Assembly (NCBI GenBank): GCA_003586115.2
Contig: QVOM02000072.1
Location: forward strand, 392,919 to 456,918
Length of the DNA: 64,000 nucleotides
From: Salvator merianae
Lineage: Eukaryota; Chordata; Lepidosauria; Squamata; Teiidae
Direction: 5' to 3'
In this document: positions 26,301 to 34,190 of the stretch, piece by piece
Position numbering within the stretch: position 1 is the first letter of the stretch
Layout: the number at the start of each line of letters is the position of its first letter
Notes under the pieces: generated by a model
Told to the model about the DNA's origin: nothing
Seen by the model: the letters and a program-made list of their open reading frames with translations, nothing else
The model's database searches: none
Position numbers and translations under genes: made by a program

Positions 26301-29300
26301 TAGTCCAATCTCTCAAAGATATTGTCCCTGATAGGATATGAAATCTGGGACTGTGGACCACATCCTACTGACTTGTAATCCTTTTAGGGGCAGCATCAAG
26401 ATATAATCCGGCCTATTTTAAAATCTGTGCCAGGTAGAGGTATTTACTTTCAGGTATTTACTTTCAAACCTCCCTAAATTTACCTTAATAACAGCAAAAG
26501 ATTTAACTGAGCCATGTTAAGCATTTGCTTTTGATATTTTTGTATTGTGATTTTCATCTTTGATCATAATAAACAATTCATTTATTCATATTACCCAAGT
26601 CAGCCAGATTTCTGTCATTCAGTTACAGTAGGGCTTTATTCAGCATGAAATTATAGTTGCTGAAATCCAGTTCGGTGCACAGCATCTGAGATTTGATTTT
26701 TTGTAAATATTAAGAGAGCTTTATATGTGGATATCGAACAAGTAGGATTCAAGAAAACAAGATAGTGACTAATAGTAACATAAGAAGATTATGGTTCCCT
26801 AATTACTGGAATTATAGTAGTTAAAATATGTATTTTAAATACTGAAGCATAAAGTTATAGAATATTGTGAAGCAGAAAGAGAGTCTAGGTGCTGGAAAAT
26901 GAGTGGTGCTTAGAAAACCTCATAATGACAACTGAGAAGATGCAAAGTCCGTCAAATTGTGTTTTGATAGCTGAGGATTCTCCTTTAAGCTGTTATCAAC
27001 TGCTTTGGGCTGAGTGCAGATTATAAGTGTAAAAATCTCAAGGAAGGATTTATCTTCTGCATACGTTTGAAAGGCCTCAGTTCCACAAAAGCCTGTCTGT
27101 GGATTTCATAATGATGCCTCTGGGTGACTGCTAGGAAGATGTGCTGTTACAGAAACAGATGGCAATTGGTGTCAACAATGCTCCTTCCCAGCAGGCGTGC
27201 ATCCTACAATAGTTGTCCATACATAATGTAATAGCAGGGCAAGTAGGATCCAGGATCTACCCAAGGAGCTAAAAGGACAACTTCGCGAGAAGAGAGAAAT
27301 GGGTGGCCAGCAGTGTGTTTAATGCAGTTGCACAATGTTTTCAATATACGTTAGGCAGATAGCTTTTTTAATTAATTAATTCACACCTAAATTAACATTC
27401 CCTTGCTGCTCACATTACCAGATGAGATTCCTGAGAAACATTTATTAAGTGAGCTGACACAGAGAGAGATTTTAAAGCAACCACTTTAAGGATTCAGAGA
27501 AATTGGAACCCTGATGCTTCAGCAGAGTGCCTGTCATGAAATACTTCAGTCGGCTGACAGCATACAGTGGTGGGAAGGATTTGTATTTGATAGAGATGTG
27601 CAAAATGATGTTTCAAAATGAGTCTCAGAACAGAGTCCAGTGTTTTAAGTGCTAGCTCAACTTCACCAGGCCTTTAGCAGAACAAAGGAGACCTTACCTG
27701 GCCACACTTGTTTCTATCTCCCTTTGGTCTTCTAGAGCCTGCAGGGGTAGAATGAAGTTCTGTCACGTTGGGTCCCATTGACGCATGACACAGACTTTCT
27801 GACCTCTTTGTGCTTCCACCAGGCTGCACTGGCTCTGGAAAACACATGAAGCCTTACCTGAGGCTTTAGTGCTTTTCAGAGCAGCTTGAAGGAAGCTCCA
27901 AAAGAAATATCTTGCAAGTTAGTGATGACAATGTAGAACACGATTGTGGTTTGTCCTCACCCGCTTGTCTGCAACATCAGCACACAGGCCCATTAAGGCT
28001 CTCTCTACCTGCACAATGATGGCTCTCCCTCCCGCCCATGAAGGGGCCAGTAATGGCGGCCGCTGCATGGATATGGTGCGGGTGAGTTCCCCACTTACCA
28101 TCTACCTTCATCAAGCTGGTGAGGAGAGGCTGGACCTGTTGCAAGAAGCACCCAGCAGTCTGTAGCCTCTCTACATGGTTTGAATGTGTCAAACAGAAGT
28201 TCAGCACAAGCTTATTTTATTTACTTTCATTTATATTCCATATTCTGTCACAGAACTTAAAGCACTATGTTTGTAGTTCCCAGGCAGTTACTGGCATCAG
28301 ATCTAGACATGCTTAGTTCAGTCATGCTTAGCCTACTTTTTGAATTTTAGGCTATAGCCTTGGAGAGGCTAGACAGACATCTGCCTGGGATGGTTTAGTG
28401 AACCCTAATTGAGCAGGGGGTTGGACTCGATGGCCCTGGAGGTCCCTTCCAACTCTATGATTCTATGACTTTTAGGATAATTGCCAAAAGGAGGGCAACA
28501 CTACATGGCAGAATTAAGGAAGAACAGTGTAACATCCATTTATTTACAGTTGTTTCCGTATTTCGCACTTTGAGGTATAAACACGTTTCCCCTGCAAAGG
28601 AAAGGGAAATTGAATATTGTTTATTTGAAAGTTACTTTCAAATTTCTGAGCGTCGAAAGCTGCTCTCCCCTCGAGTGATCTAGCTCACATTGTCTGTGTA
28701 CACATACTGATTGTTCAGAATTGAATTTACTTTGGAGTAAGACCTTTAATTGCATTTATTTCTGTTTGAAACATGGTTTTCATAATTTGGCAATCTGGAA
28801 GCCAACTTGATAATCAGTTGGTGCCAAAACACATTAGGAACTGCACAGTTTACTACCTTTGATGTCTTCACAAAGGGTAAGGATACATAGGGATAGTGGG
28901 AGAGCCCTGGGATCCCAAAAATCCCATGGAGCTGCCAAGGAAGCCTCTTAGCAACAGAGAAGGACATGCTTGCCTTGCTGCCAGAGCAGTTTAAGACACA
29001 CATAACAAAAAGCACTCTGCAGTCACTCAAGAATCCAGTCACTCAGTCATCAGCCACACCACAGATATACTAAAACTCACAAAAGCAGTCAGGATACACC
29101 AAAACAGCTAAATCAACCTACAGAACACACACACCAGTGACCCATTCTACCTCCCACGCTCCACGCCCAAAAGCACTCAAGTACACACAGAAACAATCAC
29201 AAGCACTCAAAACTCACCTAAACACAGTCAAAACTCAGCAAAAGACTCAATCCACACTCAGAAGTCCAAAAACAGCTGTGCCAAAATACATTCCTTACTG

Positions 29301-29788
29301 CACAAAGACAAGCCGGAAAATAGCTGCAGGGTTCACCTTTGACCTCAGACATTCAGCAGTAAAGTATGAAAAAGCAAGTCATGATTTTGTTTAATGAGCT
29401 TCTATATTTGCTTTATAGAAGGATCTACTGTATGAGTGTAGAGTCTTAATCTTTAACTCCTCTCTTAGAAGTGTCAGTGGTGCAACATCAGTACTTGATA
29501 TATTTAATATACAAGATAGAAGGAAAATAGCTCTCCACGTGGGTAAGACTATGAGCTTAACACAGGGCCATCTTCGATATTGGCTTTTCTAAGGCATTCC
29601 TCTTGAGAAATCTGTGATCATAACTTTCCTTTTCCCCCTCCTTTCATTTCAGAGATCAAGTGATCCAGCCAGTGGGGATGGCTTCAGATGGCAACCTGAC
29701 AGCTCTCGATTTAAGATCTCTGAGCAATGCTGTTCATCAGATCGATGAGGAGAGGTCGTTATCTGACTCTGACTTGGAAATTGACTGA
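5331..29788 (+). CDS. RIC8A: RIC8A (synembryn-A), 5'-partial, nine exons
   Basis: Resistance to inhibitors of cholinesterase 8A: cytoplasmic chaperone and guanine-nucleotide exchange factor for G-alpha i, q and 12/13 subunits, built as an armadillo/HEAT-like helical repeat protein (family knowledge). The joined exons read 516 codons without interruption to TGA at 29786-29788. Landmarks matching vertebrate RIC8A include [68 protein letters not shown] and [20 protein letters not shown]. The acidic [13 protein letters not shown] stretch corresponds to the region where CK2 phosphorylation is described in mammals. The first exon (start Met plus about 27 residues) is not seen in 1-5330, where there is no CpG-rich promoter, so it lies left of the window. 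Exons are 5331-5378, 12040-12654, 13722-13816, 14928-15078, 16418-16513, 19971-20115, 23824-23968, 25829-25948 and 29653-29788. Confidence 0.97.
5379..7250. other. RIC8A intron, no feature seen
   Basis: AT-rich intron DNA between the 48-nt exon and the fold-back element at 7251. Short open frames match no family. A short A-run is at 7179-7190. Confidence 0.5.
7251..8098. mobile_element. Fold-back family C DNA transposon, about 850 bp
   Basis: Left end TAGGGGTGTGATCAGAC and right end GTCTGAACACACCCTG (reverse CAGGGTGTGTTCAGAC) are inverted. Inside, GACTTTAGTAGCGAGG with CCTCTCTACTAAAGTC and CCTTAACTGCCAGGGTTTTT with AAAAACCCTGGCAGTTAAGG form two further hairpins. CAGGG-type tips are typical of hAT elements, but no 8-bp target duplication is visible. 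Relatives are at 31505-32705. Confidence 0.7.
9065..9285 (-). mobile_element. tRNA-derived SINE with A and B boxes
   Basis: Read on the minus strand it starts GGGAGTGGCTTTAGCTCAGT. The A box is TAGCTCAGTGATAG and the B box GGTTGTAAGTTCGATCCCC, followed by the shared AATGGCAAACCACTTCTG core. The tRNA-like promoter is well preserved. It is not a tRNA gene because the acceptor and anticodon stems do not close. Confidence 0.8.
9290..10850. other. RIC8A intron, little to report
   Basis: A G-run near 9321 and a tetranucleotide tract at 10169-10214. The remainder is unique-looking intron with no coding or RNA signal. Confidence 0.5.
10169..10214. repeat. Tetranucleotide tract (GGTT)n(GATT)n
   Basis: Three or more GGTT units pass directly into about seven GATT units. 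Confidence 0.9.
10855..11297 (+). mobile_element. CR1-like LINE 3' portion
   Basis: The decayed ORF end, recognisable as [24 protein letters not shown] reading (AGTATTTTTTCACCCAGAGG and TTTATGGAATTTACTACCAG), is followed by the tail ending TGGCCTGATCCAGCGGTG. It parallels 18400-18963. Confidence 0.7.
11300..12039. other. RIC8A intron end, no feature seen
   Basis: AT-rich, ending in the pyrimidine tract TTTCCTTTGTCTCTTC before the 12040 exon. Confidence 0.5.
12040..12654 (+). CDS. RIC8A: RIC8A large exon, armadillo-like repeat core
   Basis: 205 codons from KLAALLIKF to KKEVDE, acceptor ATGCTTCAG and donor GTAAGA, phase 0 at both ends. It carries the N-terminal helical repeats. Compared with the human protein as I recall it, the linker between LELTLGV and ETERAMEIL is about seven residues longer and rich in serine and proline ([11 protein letters not shown]). 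The open frame extends upstream to 12004, but those codons are the pyrimidine tract of the intron, not protein. Confidence 0.97.
12655..14380. other. RIC8A introns around exon 13722, sparse content
   Basis: No gene or complete repeat recognised outside the exon. Around 13830-13920 the TTATCCCACCC segment resembles an inverted LINE tail. Confidence 0.4.
13722..13816 (+). CDS. RIC8A: RIC8A exon ([15 protein letters not shown])
   Basis: 95 nt after acceptor TTTTCGGGCAG, ending CAC-AG before GTGGTT. The split codon AG+C is completed in the next exon. It translates to [19 protein letters not shown] followed by DRTEEFH, as in vertebrate RIC8A. Confidence 0.96.
14381..14443. mobile_element. Fold-back family A, internally deleted copy
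   Basis: TTCTTTCCGCACTGGACC at the left mirrors GGTCCTGTACAGAAAGGGCC at the right; the centre GGGATATATCC matches the family. Only about 63 bp remain. Confidence 0.65.
14928..15078 (+). CDS. RIC8A: RIC8A exon ([15 protein letters not shown])
   Basis: 151 nt after acceptor TGAATGTCCAG, ending GACAGG before GTAGGT. Translates [19 protein letters not shown] to EFLDRRLDR, including [13 protein letters not shown]. Confidence 0.96.
16418..16513 (+). CDS. RIC8A: RIC8A exon ([15 protein letters not shown])
   Basis: 96 nt, phase 0 at both ends, acceptor CTCCACAG, donor GTACTG. Translates [20 protein letters not shown] to RKFLKAK, aligning with HRLKESVAPVLSVLTECAR in human. Confidence 0.95.
17035..17215 (+). 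mobile_element. tRNA-derived SINE (decayed)
   Basis: B-box-like GGTTGCCAGATCGACTCCC is followed by the shared core CAATGGCAAACCACTTCTC, in the same order as the minus-strand copy at 9065-9285. Confidence 0.6.
18400..18963 (+). mobile_element. CR1-like LINE: ORF end plus tail
   Basis: Broken reading frames give [15 protein letters not shown], then [14 protein letters not shown], as in the C terminus of CR1-clade ORF2 proteins. These are followed by the tail ending GATCCAGCAGGGCTCCTC. Frameshifted and inactive. Confidence 0.75.
19383..19770. mobile_element. Fold-back family G (DNA element), degenerate
   Basis: Left TTAGGCCCATCCAGACAGTG is loosely inverted relative to right CATCTGGAGGCAGCCTTAG. 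Shares GATCTAAACAAGAT and CTGGAGGCAGCCT with 33775-34190. Confidence 0.5.
19971..20115 (+). CDS. RIC8A: RIC8A exon ([15 protein letters not shown])
   Basis: 145 nt after acceptor GGACTTCCAG, donor GTAAGC, leaving a one-base overhang G. Translates [40 protein letters not shown] and LFVLCKEN. Confidence 0.96.
20602..20821. mobile_element. Fold-back family B, second copy
   Basis: CCAAGTTTTAATCCACATTC at the left mirrors GATTCGGATTAAAACTTAAG at the right, and the right tip is GTGTAGCTGGGCCC. Internal blocks such as TTATCTAACCGAGAAAATCC parallel the copy at 4411-4617. Confidence 0.75.
21700..22470 (-). mobile_element. Non-LTR retrotransposon ORF remnant with C/H/C zinc-like motif
   Basis: Minus-strand reading gives [19 protein letters not shown], then [15 protein letters not shown] (Cys, His, Cys spacing), and further on [20 protein letters not shown]. 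This order resembles the C-terminal end of a non-LTR retrotransposon polyprotein. A trinucleotide expansion at 22008-22032 interrupts it. Clade not assigned. Confidence 0.6.
22008..22032. repeat. (TCA)n microsatellite
   Basis: Eight consecutive TCA units inside the LINE remnant; in the minus frame they read as a run of Met. Confidence 0.95.
23166..23640. mobile_element. Repeat family D copy with terminal hairpin
   Basis: Starts with an imperfect hairpin (GGATATAGTACCATTTTAGT against TAGCTATGCTATATCC, with CCTGTGGTGGGATTGTC against GCAACCCCACCA). Then CCCAAAATAGCGCTATCCCT and repeated GTGCATGCATGGTGG. The second copy is at 38733-39190. Mechanism unknown. Confidence 0.6.
23824..23968 (+). CDS. 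RIC8A: RIC8A exon with acidic CK2-type motif
   Basis: 145 nt after acceptor TTTCTCAACAG, donor GTATGT. Translates (V)[31 protein letters not shown] and [16 protein letters not shown]. The Ser and Thr in SEDEDTDT sit in acidic contexts typical of CK2 sites and match the region phosphorylated in mammalian RIC8A (established for the family; occupancy here is inferred). Confidence 0.96.
24178..24578. mobile_element. Fold-back element with GGCCTTTTCCAC ends
   Basis: Left GGCCTTTTCCACTTTGTGTG and right AGTGTGGAAAAGGCC are inverted. About 400 bp, no coding capacity, in the RIC8A intron before exon 25829. Confidence 0.65.
24620..24835 (-). mobile_element. CR1-like LINE tail, reverse orientation
   Basis: GAGAAGCCTTGCTAGATCAG and CTGGGCATTCTCCAGCAGAA are the complement of the tail seen at 4963-5190 and 18740-18963. 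Confidence 0.65.
25326..25520 (+). mobile_element. L2-like LINE 3' tail
   Basis: GACACGTCTCTTTATCCTGA followed by GACCCACCTTGAGACCTTCA and GGTATAGGGCAGGATAGAA, the usual end of this LINE in the window. Confidence 0.6.
25829..25948 (+). CDS. RIC8A: RIC8A exon ([18 protein letters not shown])
   Basis: 120 nt after acceptor CTGTTTAG, ending TCA-AG before GTATCA. Translates [40 protein letters not shown], close to the human C-terminal region. Confidence 0.96.
25949..28339. other. Last RIC8A intron, left part, mostly featureless
   Basis: AT-rich. A stretch starting TAGAGATGTGCAAAATG at 27591 matches the left tip of the element at 32755-33081, but the other tip was not found. No exon or RNA gene seen. 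Confidence 0.4.
28340..28469 (+). mobile_element. CR1 LINE 3' end with octamer tail
   Basis: GGTTGGACTCGATGGCCCTG, then GAGGTCCCTTCCAACTCTATGATTCTATG in two overlapping pieces: the classic sauropsid CR1 terminus ending in ATTCTATG units. Confidence 0.85.
29030..29290. repeat. A/C-rich low-complexity block
   Basis: About 260 bp strongly depleted in G on the plus strand, made of degenerate units such as AAAACTCA, AGCACTCAA and ACACACA. Lies 360 bp before the last RIC8A exon. Confidence 0.7.
29653..29788 (+). CDS. RIC8A: RIC8A terminal coding exon
   Basis: Acceptor CATTTCAG; the split codon AG+A restores Arg, then [18 protein letters not shown]. The protein ends in an acidic serine-rich tail, [12 protein letters not shown], stop TGA at 29786-29788. 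The VIQP motif is conserved; the extreme C terminus is diverged from human. Confidence 0.94.
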
Positions 29789-30965
29789 ATTGAGCTCCCG
29801 TGTTCCTCAAGAACCCACAGACCCTTTCTTCTCCCTCCTTAAACAGGTGCTGTACCAGGAGATCATTCCCAAGAAGTGACTCTCTATGGGCTAGGTTGCC
29901 ACCACCCAAGATGGTATAACTTCTGCTGCTGCTTCTTTAGTCTATACACTCCCAACCCAGAGAGCAGTTTAGACCTTCGCATTCTCAATTTCTTTCCCCT
30001 TTGTTGTCTGCGTGACTCTTAATGCCAAGGATACTCTAGCAAAAAGGTTTGGAAGATGAGGAAGGTGGGAGAGGAGAGGGCAAGCTCTTAGTTTATGTGG
30101 AGGGTTCAGTAAGCCCATGAGGTGCAGGGAGTTCCTGTGCATAATTGTATAGGGGGGAAAGCGTCCTACAAATACCTGATGTTTGTGTGCAGGGATGCTT
30201 ATTGCATGCAGCTGAGACAGGACACTTGTGCCAAGCGCAAGTAGTGTAGCACCTAGGTGGTGGCGTTTAACAGCCACTGGGATAGTTTTAGCCAATGTGA
30301 CTTTGCACTTGCATATGATATGACGGGAACATATTATTAGCATGTGCAAACGGAAAGAAGCCTACATATTTAAATATGTAAATATGTACTGTGGGAAAGT
30401 ATGCATGTTGATTGTGTATGGTGATCAGATGCATTATAGGCAATTCCTTTGAAGTCATACTAGGGGGATATATGGAAACATGCAAGGAAGAACATGTATT
30501 GTTGAAGTCCTGTACATGATATATATGTAGAAATGCATTCTTCTCAGCGGTCAGGGTGTTGAGAAACTCTGAGACGTTCATGGCTCACAGTGACATTCAT
30601 TTCTGAGTTTGAAAATAATTTTAGGGCAGAAGAATTCTAAAATCCCTTTATAGCATGATGCTACTGCTGTCCATCTTTCTAAAATGTTTAATTTCTTGTC
30701 TGTTCTTTGTATGCTGCAAGCAAAAGGTGACAACGGATTGCAGGCCACATTCTAAATTATGTGCTTCTGTTCCTATATTCTCACAGTATCCTGCTTTGGT
30801 CCTTCCTTCAGGAACATTCTTCTTTCACACTGACTTCCTTGGTTTTTTTTTAAAAAAATCACTCTTCCCCCCCCCCCCCAGCTTGTTCTCATTTTGGCAG
30901 CAGGTTCTTATCTTAGCAAAAATGTGAGAGATTTTCACTAGAATAAATAACTTCTAATGACATTG
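29789..30965 (+). other. Probable RIC8A 3' UTR
   Basis: Non-coding DNA from the stop codon to the AATAAA region. No interspersed repeat is recognised, only a C-run at 30869-30881. Extent inferred from the signal at 30942. Confidence 0.5.
30942..30947 (+). terminator. Candidate RIC8A poly(A) signal AATAAA
   Basis: AATAAA lies about 1.15 kb after the RIC8A stop, followed from about 30963 by a T/G-rich stretch (TTGCTTGTATTATTGTGTC), the expected layout of a cleavage site. The intervening 29789-30941 has no coding signal and is the likely 3' UTR. RNA ends are not visible from DNA. Confidence 0.5.
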
Positions 30966-31504
30966 CTTGTATTATTGTGTCTTAATGAAGATAAACCAGT
31001 AGGTGTTTCTGTGGGATCTGCAGTGTTACTATGGCCAAACGGGGATGGCTCAAAGAAGAGCGTCTGGATGAAGCTTTCTGCCCTTGGACATTTACCAACA
31101 GCATTGCAAGAAGTCTGTAATGGTTTCTTGAGTGGAGGATGGTGCCAGTGTTGATTTCCAGCCACTTCTGTGCCTGAGGGTCTAACAATACTGTACATTG
31201 AAAGTTGTTGAACACTTAGGTCATCTCCACAGATTATCTTCAGCATAATTATTGTACCACTAATTTATGACCCATTTGTCTGCTTAGTGATAGCAAAAGG
31301 CTACAAACTATTGGACACTTGTCTAGAAACCTTCTGAGGAAACTGTAGTTAGAGCTCTCAGCACATGGGTTGCAGAAAAACAATGCCTTTGAATCCTGTA
31401 GTTCCATATAGTTACCTTGATTCATAGCTACAGATGGACCATTTTCCATTGACAGATACAGACTATCCTTTTAAAAGTTTCCTTGGAACTAGTTCAAGCT
31501 TCTT

Positions 31505-32705
31505 CCTGGGGGGGTGTTCAGACTTGTTATTTTAGTCGCCTTCTGAGCACATGTAAGCTGGGGGAGTCCATAAAAGCCTTACCTGGAAGTCACCCTCATG
31601 CCTTTCTGCAGCTGCCTGGGTCGACTCTTCCATATTCAGTTCTTGGTGCTCTCAGTTCACCTTGGGGAGCACCTCAACCAATCAGAGCCATACAGGAATC
31701 TGTGGGACAATAGCACAGGAAAGGAGGGGCACCAGCGAGGTCTTGCCGGCAGAGGAAACTTTTCAAACTCCTATTCTCTGCCTTCTGTACTTAAAAAAAG
31801 ACTTTGGTAGCGAGGTGTGGGAGAGAGCCCCTCGCTACTAAAATCCAGTGTACTCTTTTTAATTACAGAAGGCAGGTTTTGAGTCTGAAAAGTTTCCCCG
31901 TGCTGGCAAGTCCCTCCCCTCTTCTCTGATTCCCTGATCCTTTAGTAAAAGCTTCAAAGGAGGCACAGCCACTCCCTGACTCTCTGCTGAAGCTAGGGTT
32001 TTTCTGTTTGCAAAGGAAATGTCAAGTCTCTGTCTGCCCTCTGCTCTGATTCCCCTGGCCTTGGTTAATCCAGGATGAGAGAAAAGGGCTATGTCTGTGT
32101 TTGAAGATGCTTAGGAATGTTTCTGCAATAAGTGACCACCCCAGGCATTGTTAAATTAAGGGTGTGTTCAGACTAGCGATTTTTAAAATCACCTGCATAA
32201 AAGGAGCGAACAATTCCTGAGCACACACAAAAAAACCCTTCCACACACACTTACCTGATGAGATGATTCAGGGGTCTAAGATCATAGCCTGCAAAGGGTG
32301 CTGCTCACTGATTGGCCACTCCCTGCCTCTCTGCTGAAGCAGTTTCCAAGTTCTTAACTCCATAGCTGCCAGGGTTTTTCTCTTTCCAAAGGAAATGTCA
32401 AGTCTCTGTCTGCCCTCTGCTCTGATTCCCCGAGGCATCACGGAATCAGAGAATAGGGGAGGATGTTTCTTTTGGAAAGAGAAAAACCTTGGCAGCTAAG
32501 GAGTTAACAACTTGGAAACTCCTTCAGCAGAGAGGCAGGGAGTGGCCAATCAGTGAGCAGCACCCTTTGCAGGCTGTGACATTAGATCGCTGAATTGCAT
32601 CATGGGGTAACTGTGTGTAGAAGGCTTTTTTCCTGTGCGCCTAGGAATTATTCACTCTTTTTACGCAGGTGATTTTAAAAATCTCTAGGCTGAATACACC
32701 CTGAG
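31505..32705. mobile_element. Tandem pair of family C fold-back elements
   Basis: First unit starts GGGGGTGTTCAGACTTGTTA (about 31508) and has the family's left part but no right tip. The second starts AAGGGTGTGTTCAGACTAGC at about 32158 and ends GGCTGAATACACCCTG near 32704 with good inverted ends. Both contain GCCCTCTGCTCTGATTCCCC; the order is repeated, so they are two copies, each missing a different part relative to 7251-8098. Confidence 0.7.
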
Positions 32706-32754
32706 AGTAAGGGAATGGTCCTCAAGTGATTCTTGCTAGCAAAGAGCTCTTTCA

Positions 32755-33081
32755 TAGAGATGTGCAAAATTGGATTCATATTTGCAAATTCAATTGAATA
32801 TTTTGCATTCATGGATAATCAAATTGAAAATGCGGGGTTTCACATTTTTTGAGTTTGATTGAAACAAACTTGTTTCTTCCCTCGCAAAAGTGAAATATTA
32901 GATTGAATATTCACGTTTTCGCCATGAAAAGGACATTTTTAATGGGAAAACATTGTGAAAACCACAAAATTAAACACAAAAGACCACTTTTTCAACATTG
33001 TGAATTGCTGATGAAGTGGAAATACAGGGTTTTGCTTCAACAGTGAATCGAAAATGTGAATTTTGTTTGTGCATATTCCTA
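32755..33081. mobile_element. hAT-type MITE, TAGGGATGTGCA family
   Basis: Tips TAGAGATGTGCA and TGCATATTCCTA are inverted. The flanks CTCTTTCA (32747-32754) and CTTTTTCA (33082-33089) match at seven of eight bases, as expected for an aged 8-bp target duplication. Related element at 59439-59914. Confidence 0.7.
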
Positions 33082-33774
33082 CTTTTTCATCTTAATTGAG
33101 CTTGCTGACCAAGATTGCCTTAGCCTTAAAGGTGCTGCAGATCACACTCATGTGTCTTTAATGTCCAAAGGAAACATGGTTTAGAAATAACAATATGTTT
33201 GCAATTGTTCAGAGAAGCATATCCGTTAATTTATTAATTACCTAGTGCCCTGCAGAATACAGTCTTTAAACTCAGGCAACAGTTTGTTAGGGATGGTGGT
33301 CTGAATTATATAACCTGAACTATCAAATCCAGTGTGAGTGACATATTCAGATAAACATTAAATGACAATGTCAACATTTTTGCTAAGGTTTTCTCACTAC
33401 AAGTACAGATTTAGAAATTTCTTTTTAAAAAAATACTGTACACAACCTGCAAGGTTGGGTAATAATAGGATAGAAATCATCAGGGCATCTCCAGGATGGA
33501 AGAGTAGACAGGTAATCTTACGCTGTTCTGGTTATTACTGGCTTTGTTTATACACACAATCATTAAGATTTAATAATATATGGACAAGAGGTGAAACTGC
33601 AGTTACAGGGAAATTTTACACCTGCATTTTTGCTCTTAACCCAAAAGCGTGGGGGAGGCTTCTCCAGTAATGATCTGACATTTGTGATAACAGCAGTTTT
33701 AAGTTAATAGGTTTTATTTGTACAATATACTGTTTTTAGTTTTAATTCATATTGTCTTGAAGCATTTTTAGTTT

Positions 33775-34190
33775 GTGGATCTAAACAAGATCCCACAATT
33801 GCCTCTTTCTCCCCACACCAGATGTAAGGTGCAACCTCCTGCTTGCCTTCACATCTAGCCAGAAGCTTTCAGGATCAGCTCAAGAGGATCTACTGGAAGC
33901 CAACCAAGCGCCTGCCCACTTCCTTCTGTTGTTTTCACACACTTGGCTGGCTTCCTGTAGCCCCTGTCGAACTGATACTGAAAGCTCACCAGACACAAAG
34001 GTAAGCTGGGATATTATGGGAAATCCAGCATCATTGTTGGATTTCCTGTATTACTGATGCAACCAGAGTTTGTCTCTTTTTCCATGTTGCAATCAGCATT
34101 ACACTGGGAATGCCAGGGTATATCTGGCATTCCCAGTGTGGTGCCAAGAGGATCCTGACTTTTGCCTCACGTCTGGAGGCAGCCTAAGTG
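33775..34190. mobile_element. Fold-back family G, second copy
   Basis: GATCTAAACAAGATCCCACA on the left, the block CCTCACGTCTGGAGGCAGCC on the right, shared with 19383-19770. It contains the perfect hairpin at 34101-34139. Confidence 0.5.
34101..34139. repeat. Perfect 16-bp inverted repeat with 7-nt loop
   Basis: ACACTGGGAATGCCAG and CTGGCATTCCCAGTGT flank GGTATAT. No mismatch in either arm. Confidence 0.9.

Noticed and set aside
27944..28165. Exon around the GCGGCCGC site at 28056
   Set aside because: RIC8A splices directly from 25948 to 29653 in phase, and the open frame matches nothing.
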